A stretch of DNA of 64,000 bases from Roseinatronobacter monicus (GCF_006716865.1 NZ_VFPT01000001.1:2847001-2911000); one strand, 5' to 3'; positions 28,434 through 37,224 are shown, counted from the stretch's first letter. Notes: generated by a model from the letters alone, not told the origin. Program-made: numbers and translations.

Positions 28434-28616
28434 GACAGTTTCCTTCTGAGTTCAATTTTCAGTCTGCCAATCGCCAAGGCACTGAATTTTCCGCCTCGGG
28501 CTGCACCAGCGCCGAACATAGCAGGCTTTTACACCGAAGCTGTCGGATTTGCCATGACACTTGCAACATGCGCGCGGTGCTGCAGCACCAGTTGTGCGCG
28601 GCATGTGCTTTGGTCT

Positions 28617-30275
28617 TTACCCTTGTTTCTTTGGGTGTGTGCGCGCGCAGATGATCTGTATCTTTTCCTCGATTTCCTTTGGCCCCACCGGCTTGGTCAG
28701 ATAGTCATCCATGCCGACGCTCAACGCAGTCTCGCGTTTCTCGATCATGGCATCGGCAGACAGGGCGATAATCGGGGTGTAGCGGCGTACGGCGGCGTTC
28801 TCCCGACGTCTGAGTTCGCGCGTCGCTTCCAGCCCATCCAGCACGGGCATTTCGATATCCATGACAACCACATCGTATTCTTGCGCTTCCCATGCGGCCA
28901 GCGCTTGCTGCCCATCTGCGGCAACGTCAAAGCTGTGACCAAGACGGCGCAGGTAATGCGACAGGATCATTCTGTTGGTTGAATTGTCATCGACAATCAA
29001 CACATGACGCGGACCAGAGGCTTTCTCTTCCGGGTGGGCAACTGCCTTTTGCTGGGGTTTCGCATCGGGCTGGGCCAACGCTATGGGTATGCGGGTGGTA
29101 AAGGTTGAACCACGGCCAAGACGACTTTCAACTGTGATTTCACCGCCCATCTGTTCGCTCAGAAGTTTGGAAATCGACAATCCAAGCCCTGTGCCCCCGT
29201 AGCGTCGGGTGGTCGAGCTGTCAGCTTGTGAGAAGACATTGAACAGCCGCGAGATGGCTTCGGCAGAAATCCCGATCCCCGTATCGTGCACCGACATCTC
29301 CAACAGTCGGATATCCCCTTCGGTCCGGTCCCCGACATTTACCGTGATTTGCCCCGCCTCGGTGAATTTTGTCGCGTTACCCAAGAGGTTTGAAAGTATC
29401 TGACGAATACGCACGGGGTCGCCAATATAGAATGTCCCCTCCAGATTGATCGCCAATTCGGTCGTGACACCTTTGGCCGCGGCGGTCGGCGCATAGAGCG
29501 CTTGCACCGACTTGACCAATGCGCGCAGATCAAACTCTTCCGGGTTAATCTCCATCGAGCCGGACTCGATTTTTGACAGATCAAGAATGTTGTTCAACAG
29601 CTCCATCAACGAGCGCCCTGAATCCATCATGACATCCAGCCATTCCCGTTGTTCTGGCGTGATGTCAGTATCGGCAAGGATACCCGCAACGCCCAGCACA
29701 GCATTCATGGGCGTCCTGATTTCGTGACTCATTGTGGTCAGGAATGCACTTTTTGCACGGTTGGCTGCGTCTGCCTGTTTGCGCTGTTCATCCAGCGCGG
29801 CGGCAAGCGCGCGCGTTTCGGCAAGCAAACCAGAGCGCATTTCGGCCGCGAGCATCATATCCAGCGTTCCGTCAGTCGGCGAGAAATCTGCGATACGCAA
29901 CTGCTGCGTGCTCTCGCGCTCTCCAAGGTCGGGGATATGGCCAAGCAACAGCCAGATATGTTCCCCACGATCAAGCACCAGACCACGCAATCGCAGGGCC
30001 GCGCGCCCCCTCAGTCGCAAGATGACGGCGCGGCGGTGCTGGCGCAATTGCGTTATGCAACGGACAGTGGATGGCAGCTCGATTGTCACGCAGTCAAAAA
30101 AGTCGCGCTCCAGAAGCTCTGTTCCGATGTGGCGCAGCAGGGAAGGGCCAGCCTCGGCTATGCGGCCTTGGGCGTCGAGCTTGAGATAGGCAGGGAAAAG
30201 CCTTGCCATATCTTCATCCGACAGCGACAGGCCAACGGGCATCAGTCCCTGTTGCTGGGGCATGTTCTCATTCAT
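28617..30275 (-). CDS. HNOBA-domain hybrid histidine kinase (NO-responsive, H-NOX partner)
   Basis: A 552-residue cytoplasmic hybrid kinase. Residues about 18-150 match the HNOBA domain of guanylate cyclases: FPAYLKLDAQGRIAEAGPSL, then LRLRGLVLDRGEHIWLLLG, then LRIADFSPTDGTLDMMLAAE. A coiled coil (about 145-175) leads to the HisKA helix FLTTMSHEIRTPMNAV with phospho-acceptor His184. The HATPase has an N-box NLLGNATKFTEA and G-boxes DTGIGI and YGGTGLGLSISKLL. A C-terminal receiver has VDDNSTNRMILS, DIEMPVLDGLEA and a KP motif. ATG 30275 overlaps the H-NOX stop (ATGA-type), so the two are co-translated. The receiver implies a further phosphotransfer step to a partner not seen here. Confidence 0.93.
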   Translation of the reverse strand: MNENMPQQQGLMPVGLSLSDEDMARLFPAYLKLDAQGRIAEAGPSLLRHIGTELLERDFFDCVTIELPSTVRCITQLRQHRRAVILRLRGRAALRLRGLVLDRGEHIWLLLGHIPDLGERESTQQLRIADFSPTDGTLDMMLAAEMRSGLLAETRALAAALDEQRKQADAANRAKSAFLTTMSHEIRTPMNAVLGVAGILADTDITPEQREWLDVMMDSGRSLMELLNNILDLSKIESGSMEINPEEFDLRALVKSVQALYAPTAAAKGVTTELAINLEGTFYIGDPVRIRQILSNLLGNATKFTEAGQITVNVGDRTEGDIRLLEMSVHDTGIGISAEAISRLFNVFSQADSSTTRRYGGTGLGLSISKLLSEQMGGEITVESRLGRGSTFTTRIPIALAQPDAKPQQKAVAHPEEKASGPRHVLIVDDNSTNRMILSHYLRRLGHSFDVAADGQQALAAWEAQEYDVVVMDIEMPVLDGLEATRELRRRENAAVRRYTPIIALSADAMIEKRETALSVGMDDYLTKPVGPKEIEEKIQIICARTHPKKQG

Positions 30276-30813
30276 GGTGCAGTGTTCGCTTGATGATGAA
30301 AAGCGCGCCCCCGTCTTCCAGATGAAATGAAATTATGACGTTTTCCTTAAATCGGATTGCGACGGCTTGCAAAATGCCCTGCACGAAGGGGGCAAGCCCG
30401 TTTCGGGTTGACCGGTAGCGTAGCTGCATCTGCTCGGTATCGACCGAGATCAACTCAAACGATGGCATTTCGGCCTTTGGCATATTGGATCGGATACTGG
30501 CATGCATCCTATCAAGGCTTTCCAGAAATGTAACGAAATCATCCCCCGCCATCTGCAAAATACGGCCATATTCAGACGCCCCGGCAAAATCGATCCAGAC
30601 CCCGCCGAATTCATGCAATGCAGCGTCAAGCGGCATATTCAAACGCTCTGCAATCAGGCAGATCAGCGTCATGGTCGTTTCATCGGAATAATAGTCCATG
30701 CCGATAAACAGCGGTTGCTTCAGGCCCGCATCTTGCAGCAGTGCAGCCCAGCCAGCATCTCCCATATGCTGAATTGCCATATCCCGCAGTGCTTGATGAA
30801 TCATCCCGTACAT
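30268..30813 (-). CDS. H-NOX haem nitric-oxide sensor protein
   Basis: A 181-residue stand-alone H-NOX protein that binds haem and senses NO (some relatives bind O2). It starts MYGMIHQALRDM, the family start. The proximal haem ligand is His104 in LDRMHASI; Pro117 in MPSFE and the porphyrin-carboxylate motif Y-x-S-x-R (YRSTR, residues 133-137) follow, then GLAPFVQGIL. ATG 30813 is chosen over an open-frame extension to 30894 because it gives the family start and follows GGAAGG. It is translationally coupled to the HNOBA kinase downstream and divergent from the NO synthase gene, so the kinase is its probable output. Confidence 0.95.
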   Translation of the reverse strand: MYGMIHQALRDMAIQHMGDAGWAALLQDAGLKQPLFIGMDYYSDETTMTLICLIAERLNMPLDAALHEFGGVWIDFAGASEYGRILQMAGDDFVTFLESLDRMHASIRSNMPKAEMPSFELISVDTEQMQLRYRSTRNGLAPFVQGILQAVAIRFKENVIISFHLEDGGALFIIKRTLHHE

Positions 30814-31141
30814 GTCAGCCTTCCCGCATTTGCACTCTGCGCAGTGAAATCTGCAAAGTGACGCTTGCAATGACGCCCAAGCACGCGGGCACACACCTAG
30901 ACATATGTAACGCGCTTGGCGCGCTGCAAGTGGGCCGCATCACCCGAAGGTATTACAGCACGGGCACACCACATACCAATTTGGCGCACCGCTTTTGGCG
31001 TGACGGTCAAGCCACAGGGGAAAAGGAGTACCACTGGCATCCGCTCAATTCCATCTGTCCGAGTTTTTCGACTCAGCTACCACATCTCCCATTAGATATG
31101 GCAGATTCCGGTTAATTACACGTTATCATCTCGATTTGTGT

Positions 31142-31159
31142 TGTACCTTTCTCGGTACA
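31142..31159. promoter_or_regulatory. Perfect inverted repeat TGTACC-N6-GGTACA
   Basis: Two 6-bp arms separated by six bases form an 18-bp palindromic site 204 bases before the NO synthase start. It sits in an AT-rich zone and has the size of a dimeric regulator operator. The regulator is unknown. Confidence 0.5.
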
Positions 31160-31213
31160 TTATTCGATGAACACAGAATGACCTAAAAATTTCACGTGAC
31201 ACACGCAAGAGTA

Positions 31214-31228
31214 ATTTCTAAAAGAAAT
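31214..31228. promoter_or_regulatory. Perfect inverted repeat ATTTCT-N3-AGAAAT
   Basis: Two 6-bp arms around AAA, 134 bases upstream of the NO synthase start codon. Too short for a terminator and AT-rich, it is more likely a protein-binding site. Confidence 0.4.
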
Positions 31229-31349
31229 CACTCAACGTCAGTATGTTCTAGGGCCAGTGAAGAAAAATGCGTTTCACCAATATCGTGAAGGGGTGTCTGA
31301 CGCGGTGGATTGGATAAGCCGCGCGCTCGGTCAAGGCCGAAAGACACAC

Positions 31350-31355
31350 AGGAGG
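31350..31355 (+). promoter_or_regulatory. Shine-Dalgarno AGGAGG that selects the TTG start of NO synthase
   Basis: A consensus AGGAGG with 7-base spacing to TTG 31363. No ATG lies in a comparable position, so the gene starts with TTG. Confidence 0.8.
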
Positions 31356-31362
31356 ATAAGAA

Positions 31363-34300
31363 TTGAACAAAGTTTCCTTGTCGGAATCGTCCGCGCGCGG
31401 CGCGCGTGCGGTAGAGCCGCGGGCGGCCAATAACACAGCGCTTTCTTCCGTTGAAAAGGTACTGATCCGCGACTGTTGGAACAAATTTATTGCGCAAGAT
31501 GCAGTGCTTATCGGCCTTTTTTTCGAGCGCCTTGTGTCTCATGTTCCGGCATTGGAAGACGCCCTCGGGCTGACTGCGGTGCAAGCCCCGACAGAATTCC
31601 TCATGCTGTTTGATCTTGCTATACGCGACCTCGACCCCGCCCATGAGGACGCGTTGCGAGAGGCGTTTCATATCGCGCCCGGCGCACGCGAAGCGCGGTC
31701 GCGCACGATCCCCGAATGCGGAACATTCTTTGCAACCTATGGCATGACGCAAGAGACATGGGAAATCGCGCGCGACGCTTTCCTTTGGGCCTTTTCCAAG
31801 GCCGCCTATCTGGAAGACTATGAACGCACCGACCTTGAACGCGGCGACGACTCGGCGCTTGGGCGGTTTTTCATGCTGCATATCGAAGCGCCCATGAATA
31901 CGCTGCGCGAAACGCAGGACAGCGCACTTGCCCCAGAAGCCGTTGCCAAGATGCGCGCGGGCGCCGAAGCGATGCTCGCGCATCCCCAAGAGGCAGGTGT
32001 CTTTTTCTACAAGACACTTTTCGACGCACGTCCTGATCTGGTCAGCTTGTTTCGGACAGCGAATATGGACGCGCTTTCGCGCCACCTGATCGACACCGTG
32101 GTGTTCCTGAGCCGGGCCGCTGACGACCTCACTGGGTTGCGCGACGATCTGCGCAATCTGGCGCGGGTGCATCAGGTCAACCAGATTCCGCCCTCCGAAT
32201 ATGCGCACCTCGCCGCCCCTCTGCTCGAAACCTTGTCGCGCTTTGGTCACCCATTGGATGCCCAAATGATCCGCGGTTGGGAAGTGCTGTTTGACCGCGT
32301 GTCACGGATCATTGCCGAGCCGATGATCCAGCAAGAGCATATTCTTGCAGAAGCGCAGAAATTCATTGACCAAGTGTCAATCGAGTTGGATTGGTCCGGG
32401 TCGAAAACCCAAAAGCGCCTGAATGCAATTGCGCGCGAAATTCGCGCGACCGGAACCTATACACATACCAACGAAGAACTTGACTACGGCGCCAAGCTGG
32501 CGTGGCGCAATGCGCCCAAATGTATTGGCCGGATTTCGTGGAAGAACCTGATCGTGCGGGACTTTCGCCATGTCACGGATGCCAATTCAATATATGATGA
32601 ATGCATCCAGCACCTGCGGACCGCGACCAATGGCGGCAACATCGAAATCGTGCTGACCGTATTCCGGGCGCTCGCACCCGGCGAACGCTGGGGACCGCGC
32701 CTGTGGAACAGTCAGTTGGTGCGTTACGCGGGCTATGAAATGCCTGACGGCACGAAACGCGGGGATCGCGCCAATATCGAAGCGACGCGCGCCATAACCA
32801 ACCTTGGTTGGACCCCGCCAGAGCCGCGCGGCGACTATGACATTCTGCCACTTGTCATCGAATTGCCGGGCGACACGCCAAAAATCTACCCGATTGACCC
32901 CAAAGAAGTTTTGGAGGTCCAGATATCCCACCCGACAGAGCCGAAGATCGCAGAGCTTGGCATGAAATGGTGCGCGGTTCCGGCCATCTCGAACTTTCAG
33001 TTAGAGATCGGGGGCGTTGTCTATGGGTGTGCGCCCTTCAACGGGTGGTTCATGGGCACGGAGATCGCGCGCGACCTGTGGGAAGAAGGGCGCTATGACC
33101 GCGCAGCAGAGATTGCCGATGCGCTTGGCCTTGATACATCAAGCGAGCGGACACTCTGGCGCGACCGCGCCTTTCTCGAACTGAACATCGCAATCCTGCA
33201 TTCTTTTCAGGAAGCGCGCGTGACACTGGTCGATCATCAGACCGCATCGCGGCAATTCATGATCCATGATCTGCGCGAGAAGCGCTCTGGCCGTGAATGT
33301 CCGGCGCAGGGCTCTTGGGTTGTGCCTGCGGCAGGCGGCTCGACCACCCCCGTCTGGCACCACGAGATGCGGGATTTCCACCTCAAGCCGTCGTATAAAT
33401 ACGCCCCGGACCGGTGGCTTGCACATGCCGATGACGCACCATCAGGCGATGCGACGGCAGAGCAGCCTGAACGCACCCGGACTGCGCGCCCCTTGATTGT
33501 GTATGCGTCGGAGACGGGCACAGCAGAAAGCTATGCGCATCAGGCCGCGCGCCGCCTTGCGGGACTTGCGCCAAGCGTGAAAGCGATTGAGGATATCAGC
33601 CTGAGCGATCTTGCAAATGCGTCGCGGGTGCTGGCAATCGTGGCCACGTGCCGCGACGGCGATGTCCCCGAAAGTGGCGAGGCTTTATTGGCGCAGCTTA
33701 ATGACGCTACAGCCAACGCGCTTGCAGGGACATCCTTTGCCGTTTTGGGCATCGGCAATCGCATCTATCCGCATTTTTGCCGCGCGGCGGTTACCGTAGA
33801 TGCCGCGCTGGTCAAAGCCGGTGCAAACCGCATGGCGAGCCTGGAGACAGCAGACGAGATTGCCGGTCAGGCCGACACGGTAAAACGCTGGATCGAGATG
33901 TTCCAGAAACGCTGGGGCACGGACCAACCGGTTCAGGTCACGCGCCGCCCGCTTATCGAATTGATCCCGCCACAGCGCACCCCAGAGATTGAACCGCTCG
34001 AGACTGGCGTCATCAATTTCAACACCGAGATGCTGAACAGCGACCAAGCGATAAATGGCGTGCGCGACAGATCGACCCGCTATATCGGCATCGATTTGCC
34101 AAAGGCGCTGATCGCAAAATCCGCGCCCGGAAAGGGGTGTTATGATGTCGGCGACCATGTGGCGATCTATCCGCATAACCCCGCCGATCTGGTCGCGCGC
34201 CTTTGCGCGCACCACGGCTTGCAACAAGATGCATGGTTTCGCGCACAAGGCGCATCAAACGAAGCGCTGGACCGGTTCCGCGACGGGTACTCGGTTCATA

Positions 34301-35352
34301 AACTGTTGACAGAAGAACTGGACCTTGCGCTGCCACAAGCGCCGGATGAACTGCTGTCAGCAATGGTGCAGGTTGGCGGTGATGGAAGTGACCGCCTTGC
34401 CAATTGGCTGCGCATCCTGAATGGCGAGGATGACGGCGCCGAGCGACAGGGCTTGCTTGGCCGTATGCGGCAAGATTATCCAACGGTGGTTGATCTGCTG
34501 GATTCCTTTCCAGACAGTGTTCCCGCTTTCGAGCTTTTGATACAATTGCTGCCCAGACTGAAGCCGCGGCTGTACTCGATCGCGTCCAGCCCGCACGCGC
34601 ATCCCGAACAGATACGGATCATGGTCAGTGTGCTGAGCATCGCGCAACCGGGCGGGCGTTTGGCGCAAGGGGTTTCATCGCACTATCTGGCGCAGCAAGC
34701 ACCGGGCGCAAAGGTGCGCATCGCCTTGAAGAGCGCGCCACGGCGGCTGCCCGATGCGCCGGATGGTCCCACTGTCATGATCGCGGCAGGCACCGGCATC
34801 GCGCCCCTTTATGCAGCATTGGAAGACCGTGTTGCACAAGGCGCGCGCCCACATGCAGACAAGACTGTCGCGCTGTATTTTGGCTGCCGCAATGCAGACG
34901 AATTTTTGCAGCGCGAACGCATCAGAAGTTGGCGCAAAGACGGGTTTCTAAGCCGTGTGAATGTTGCCTTCTCGCGCGCGGGTCCGGCGAAAGCATATGT
35001 TCAGGATGCGCTTGATGCAGATGGCATATCCGTTGCCAAAGACCTGCTGCATCCTGCGGGTCATGTGATAATCTGTGGCGACGCCAAGATGGCGCATGAT
35101 GTCGAAAATCGCCTTGTCGTCATCTTGCAGCGTGATGGTGGGCTAAGCTATTCCGGGGCGCATGAATTGCTCGACCGTATGCGCGAAGAAGGGCGCTATA
35201 TCGGCGACATTTGGGGCATTCAGATGAATTTCGATGTTGCGGTGCCCGCGATGATACATGCCCAGTATAATCGGGGTGCGAGCTGGCTGGCGCGGTTGCG
35301 GCACTCTTTGAAAGGACGCCCTGCGCAGATCGACAGCATTCAGAAATTCTGA
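31363..35352 (+). CDS. nos: Self-sufficient nitric oxide synthase with tandem N-terminal globin domains
   Basis: 1329 residues; makes NO and citrulline from arginine, O2 and NADPH. Globin-like domain 1 (about 26-180) has Phe123 where the proximal His should be, judged from spacing to Trp133. Globin domain 2 (about 185-325) keeps the proximal His270 in LARVHQVNQIPPSEY, as in flavohaemoglobins. The NOS oxygenase (about 330-690) has the haem-ligand Cys387 in WRNAPKCIGR, Glu567 in GWFMGTEIA for arginine, and Trp652 in the pterin region before TPVWHHEM. After a 25-residue linker without a calmodulin-type basic helix come the FMN domain (YASETGTAESYA, 710-850) and FAD/NADPH modules (RLYSIASS at 1069; AAGTGIAPLY at 1141; C-terminal GRYIGDIWG). 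The layout resembles the globin-NOS of Synechococcus PCC 7335. It is divergent from H-NOX and its kinase. Confidence 0.95.
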   Translation: MNKVSLSESSARGARAVEPRAANNTALSSVEKVLIRDCWNKFIAQDAVLIGLFFERLVSHVPALEDALGLTAVQAPTEFLMLFDLAIRDLDPAHEDALREAFHIAPGAREARSRTIPECGTFFATYGMTQETWEIARDAFLWAFSKAAYLEDYERTDLERGDDSALGRFFMLHIEAPMNTLRETQDSALAPEAVAKMRAGAEAMLAHPQEAGVFFYKTLFDARPDLVSLFRTANMDALSRHLIDTVVFLSRAADDLTGLRDDLRNLARVHQVNQIPPSEYAHLAAPLLETLSRFGHPLDAQMIRGWEVLFDRVSRIIAEPMIQQEHILAEAQKFIDQVSIELDWSGSKTQKRLNAIAREIRATGTYTHTNEELDYGAKLAWRNAPKCIGRISWKNLIVRDFRHVTDANSIYDECIQHLRTATNGGNIEIVLTVFRALAPGERWGPRLWNSQLVRYAGYEMPDGTKRGDRANIEATRAITNLGWTPPEPRGDYDILPLVIELPGDTPKIYPIDPKEVLEVQISHPTEPKIAELGMKWCAVPAISNFQLEIGGVVYGCAPFNGWFMGTEIARDLWEEGRYDRAAEIADALGLDTSSERTLWRDRAFLELNIAILHSFQEARVTLVDHQTASRQFMIHDLREKRSGRECPAQGSWVVPAAGGSTTPVWHHEMRDFHLKPSYKYAPDRWLAHADDAPSGDATAEQPERTRTARPLIVYASETGTAESYAHQAARRLAGLAPSVKAIEDISLSDLANASRVLAIVATCRDGDVPESGEALLAQLNDATANALAGTSFAVLGIGNRIYPHFCRAAVTVDAALVKAGANRMASLETADEIAGQADTVKRWIEMFQKRWGTDQPVQVTRRPLIELIPPQRTPEIEPLETGVINFNTEMLNSDQAINGVRDRSTRYIGIDLPKALIAKSAPGKGCYDVGDHVAIYPHNPADLVARLCAHHGLQQDAWFRAQGASNEALDRFRDGYSVHKLLTEELDLALPQAPDELLSAMVQVGGDGSDRLANWLRILNGEDDGAERQGLLGRMRQDYPTVVDLLDSFPDSVPAFELLIQLLPRLKPRLYSIASSPHAHPEQIRIMVSVLSIAQPGGRLAQGVSSHYLAQQAPGAKVRIALKSAPRRLPDAPDGPTVMIAAGTGIAPLYAALEDRVAQGARPHADKTVALYFGCRNADEFLQRERIRSWRKDGFLSRVNVAFSRAGPAKAYVQDALDADGISVAKDLLHPAGHVIICGDAKMAHDVENRLVVILQRDGGLSYSGAHELLDRMREEGRYIGDIWGIQMNFDVAVPAMIHAQYNRGASWLARLRHSLKGRPAQIDSIQKF

Positions 35353-35520
35353 TCGGGGCTGCACGTTATATCCCGACGGACGGGCACAGCCAGTCGCACG
35401 GGACCGTTGCGTCATCCGATATGGAGCATTATTGGCGGATACAGCAGCCCCCTGAACAGGGCGCAGGGGCCTGCTCTGTATCCGCCCTGTTGCCCAAGCC
35501 CGCGCGAAAAGGCCATGCCC

Positions 35521-35967
35521 ATGACGATTTATGTAGATGCGGATGCCTGCCCCGTGAAAGCCGAGATCGAACGTGTCGGCACGCGCCACAAATTACCTAT
35601 CATCATCGTTTCTAATGGCGGGATCAGGCCTTCGCCCAACCCGCTGATCGAAACAATCATCGTGGACGCAGGCGCGGATGAAGCAGATAAATGGATCGCA
35701 GAGCGCGCGGGGCCGGGCGATGTGGTGGTCACAGGCGACATTCCACTGGCTGCAAAATGTGTCGAGGCAGGCGCACAGGTGCTGAAACACAATGGCGAGG
35801 AGTTGAGCGCCCAGAACATTGGAAATGTTCTGGCAACACGCGACCTGATGGCCGACCTGCGCGCCGCAGACCCCTTTCGACAGGGCGGCGGGCGCAGCTT
35901 TTCCAAGGCAGACCGCTCGCGCTTTCTGGATGCGCTGGAACGCGCAGTGCGCAAAGCTGCCCGCTGA
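35521..35967 (+). CDS. UPF0178 (YaiI/YqxD) family protein
   Basis: A 148-residue cytosolic protein of the UPF0178 family, which has a PIN-like fold. Typical motifs are YVDADACPVK at the start, IVSNGGIRPSPNP, VDAGADEADKWI and VVTGDIPLAAKC. The function is not established; a nuclease has been proposed for the fold. ATG 35521 is preferred over 35515 because AAAAGG is 8 bases before it. It lies 168 bases after the NO synthase on the same strand but has a widespread conservation that makes a functional link unlikely. Confidence 0.88.
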   Translation: MTIYVDADACPVKAEIERVGTRHKLPIIIVSNGGIRPSPNPLIETIIVDAGADEADKWIAERAGPGDVVVTGDIPLAAKCVEAGAQVLKHNGEELSAQNIGNVLATRDLMADLRAADPFRQGGGRSFSKADRSRFLDALERAVRKAAR

Positions 35968-35973
35968 GCGCGG

Positions 35974-37224
35974 CTATAAATGCGCCAGCCTGCGCGCAAT
36001 CAGCCAGCTTGCCGCCGCCATCACCCCCGCAGTGGCAAGGCAGAGCGGCAGACCGCCGAACTGATAGCTGATCCCGGAAAGCAATGTGCCAAGCAACCGC
36101 CCAGCCGCATTTGCCATGTAATAGAAACCGACATCGCGTGTGATCCGATCTGCCGCGCCGAAGGCAAGGATCAGATAGGAATGCACCGCAGAATTCAGCG
36201 CAAAGACAAAGCCAAAGATCAGCAAGCCCACAACCAGCAGCCCTGTCAGCCACGGCGCCGGAGCATCAGCAAATGCCGCCGCAAGCGCGAGCACAGCAGG
36301 GATCGGCACCAGCACCCCCGCCCAGAGGATGGCTTTTCGGGCTATGGCCTGTTCGGACTGGCCCTTACGCCCCAACAAAGCGGGTGCAAAAGCCTGCACC
36401 GCGCCATACCCGATGATCCACAGCGCCATGAACCCGCCCACCAGAAAGAAGGCCTCGCGCCGCCCCTCTGCTGTGCCGTCGGACAAGACGGCCTGAAAAT
36501 AGATGGGAATGCCCACCACAAACCACACATCGCGCGCACCAAACAGGAACAGACGCGCAACGCTCAGGCGGTTGACGCGCGGGTCATGCGACCGCCAGCC
36601 AGACCATGTATCGGCCCCTTTCATCCGCCCCGGCAACCCTTCGGGCAAAAACAAAAGGACAGCGGCCAGAATGACCACCAACACCCCCGCCATGCCCCAG
36701 ACTGCCGCCTGAAACCCAGCTGTCGCAAGCAGGGCCGCGCCCAGAAAGAACCCGGCGCCCTTGACCGCGTTCTTTGATCCGGTCAGCAAGGCCACCCAGC
36801 GAAACAAGGCCCCCTCTTGCGCAGGTGCCAGCAGCTTCACGGCCGATTTGGAGGACATCTTGGACAGGTCTTTGGCCACACCAGAGACACCCTGCACAGC
36901 CATTACAAACACGACCGAGGCCGCGATGGTCCAGTCAGGGTCCAGTTGCGCCAGCGCGGCCAGAGCCGCGATTTGCAAGGCCAGCCCCGCATATAGCGTG
37001 GCCGCCAACCCGAACCGCGCCGCCAGCCAGCCCGCAGCAAGATTGGTGATGATCCCGGCCACTTCATATAACACAAACAGCCAGGCCAGTTGCACAGGGG
37101 TGAAGCCCAGCGCGTTGAAATGCAACAGCACCAACATCCGCAACGCGCCATCGGAAAGCATAAAGGCCCAATAAGCGGCAGTCACGGCCATGTAAGCGCG
37201 CAAGGGGTTTGCTGTTGTGGTCAC
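35974..37224 (-). CDS. arsJ: Organoarsenical efflux transporter ArsJ
   Basis: A 416-residue major-facilitator protein with about 12 hydrophobic helices. Its sequence (AYWAFMLSDGALRMLVLLHF, then KDLSKMSSKSAVKLLAP and LFLFGARDVWFVVGIPIYF) is the ArsJ pattern. ArsJ exports 1-arseno-3-phosphoglycerate formed by the partner GAPDH from arsenate and glyceraldehyde-3-phosphate, thereby removing arsenate. It is the last gene of a three-gene minus-strand operon after the ArsR-ArsC fusion and the GAPDH, with a 100-base intergenic repeat before it. Neighbours make the assignment secure. Confidence 0.92.
   Translation of the reverse strand: MTTTANPLRAYMAVTAAYWAFMLSDGALRMLVLLHFNALGFTPVQLAWLFVLYEVAGIITNLAAGWLAARFGLAATLYAGLALQIAALAALAQLDPDWTIAASVVFVMAVQGVSGVAKDLSKMSSKSAVKLLAPAQEGALFRWVALLTGSKNAVKGAGFFLGAALLATAGFQAAVWGMAGVLVVILAAVLLFLPEGLPGRMKGADTWSGWRSHDPRVNRLSVARLFLFGARDVWFVVGIPIYFQAVLSDGTAEGRREAFFLVGGFMALWIIGYGAVQAFAPALLGRKGQSEQAIARKAILWAGVLVPIPAVLALAAAFADAPAPWLTGLLVVGLLIFGFVFALNSAVHSYLILAFGAADRITRDVGFYYMANAAGRLLGTLLSGISYQFGGLPLCLATAGVMAAASWLIARRLAHL

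Larger units (their letters stand above)
30814..31362. other. Divergent control region between H-NOX and NO synthase
   Basis: About 550 bases, markedly AT-richer from 31080 onward than its neighbours. It contains two perfect inverted repeats (listed separately) but no recognisable gene. Any promoter pair controlling NO production and NO sensing must lie here. I could not identify FNR-, NnrR-, NorR- or NsrR-type consensus boxes. Confidence 0.6.

Noticed and set aside
31228..32265. 345-codon minus-strand open frame opposite the NO synthase N-terminus
   Set aside because: It is antisense to the globin domains, which have clear family motifs; the antisense product has none.
35521..35967. UPF0178 gene as part of the NO system
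   Set aside because: The family is widespread and not known to accompany NOS; a 168-base gap and an unrelated fold argue against it.
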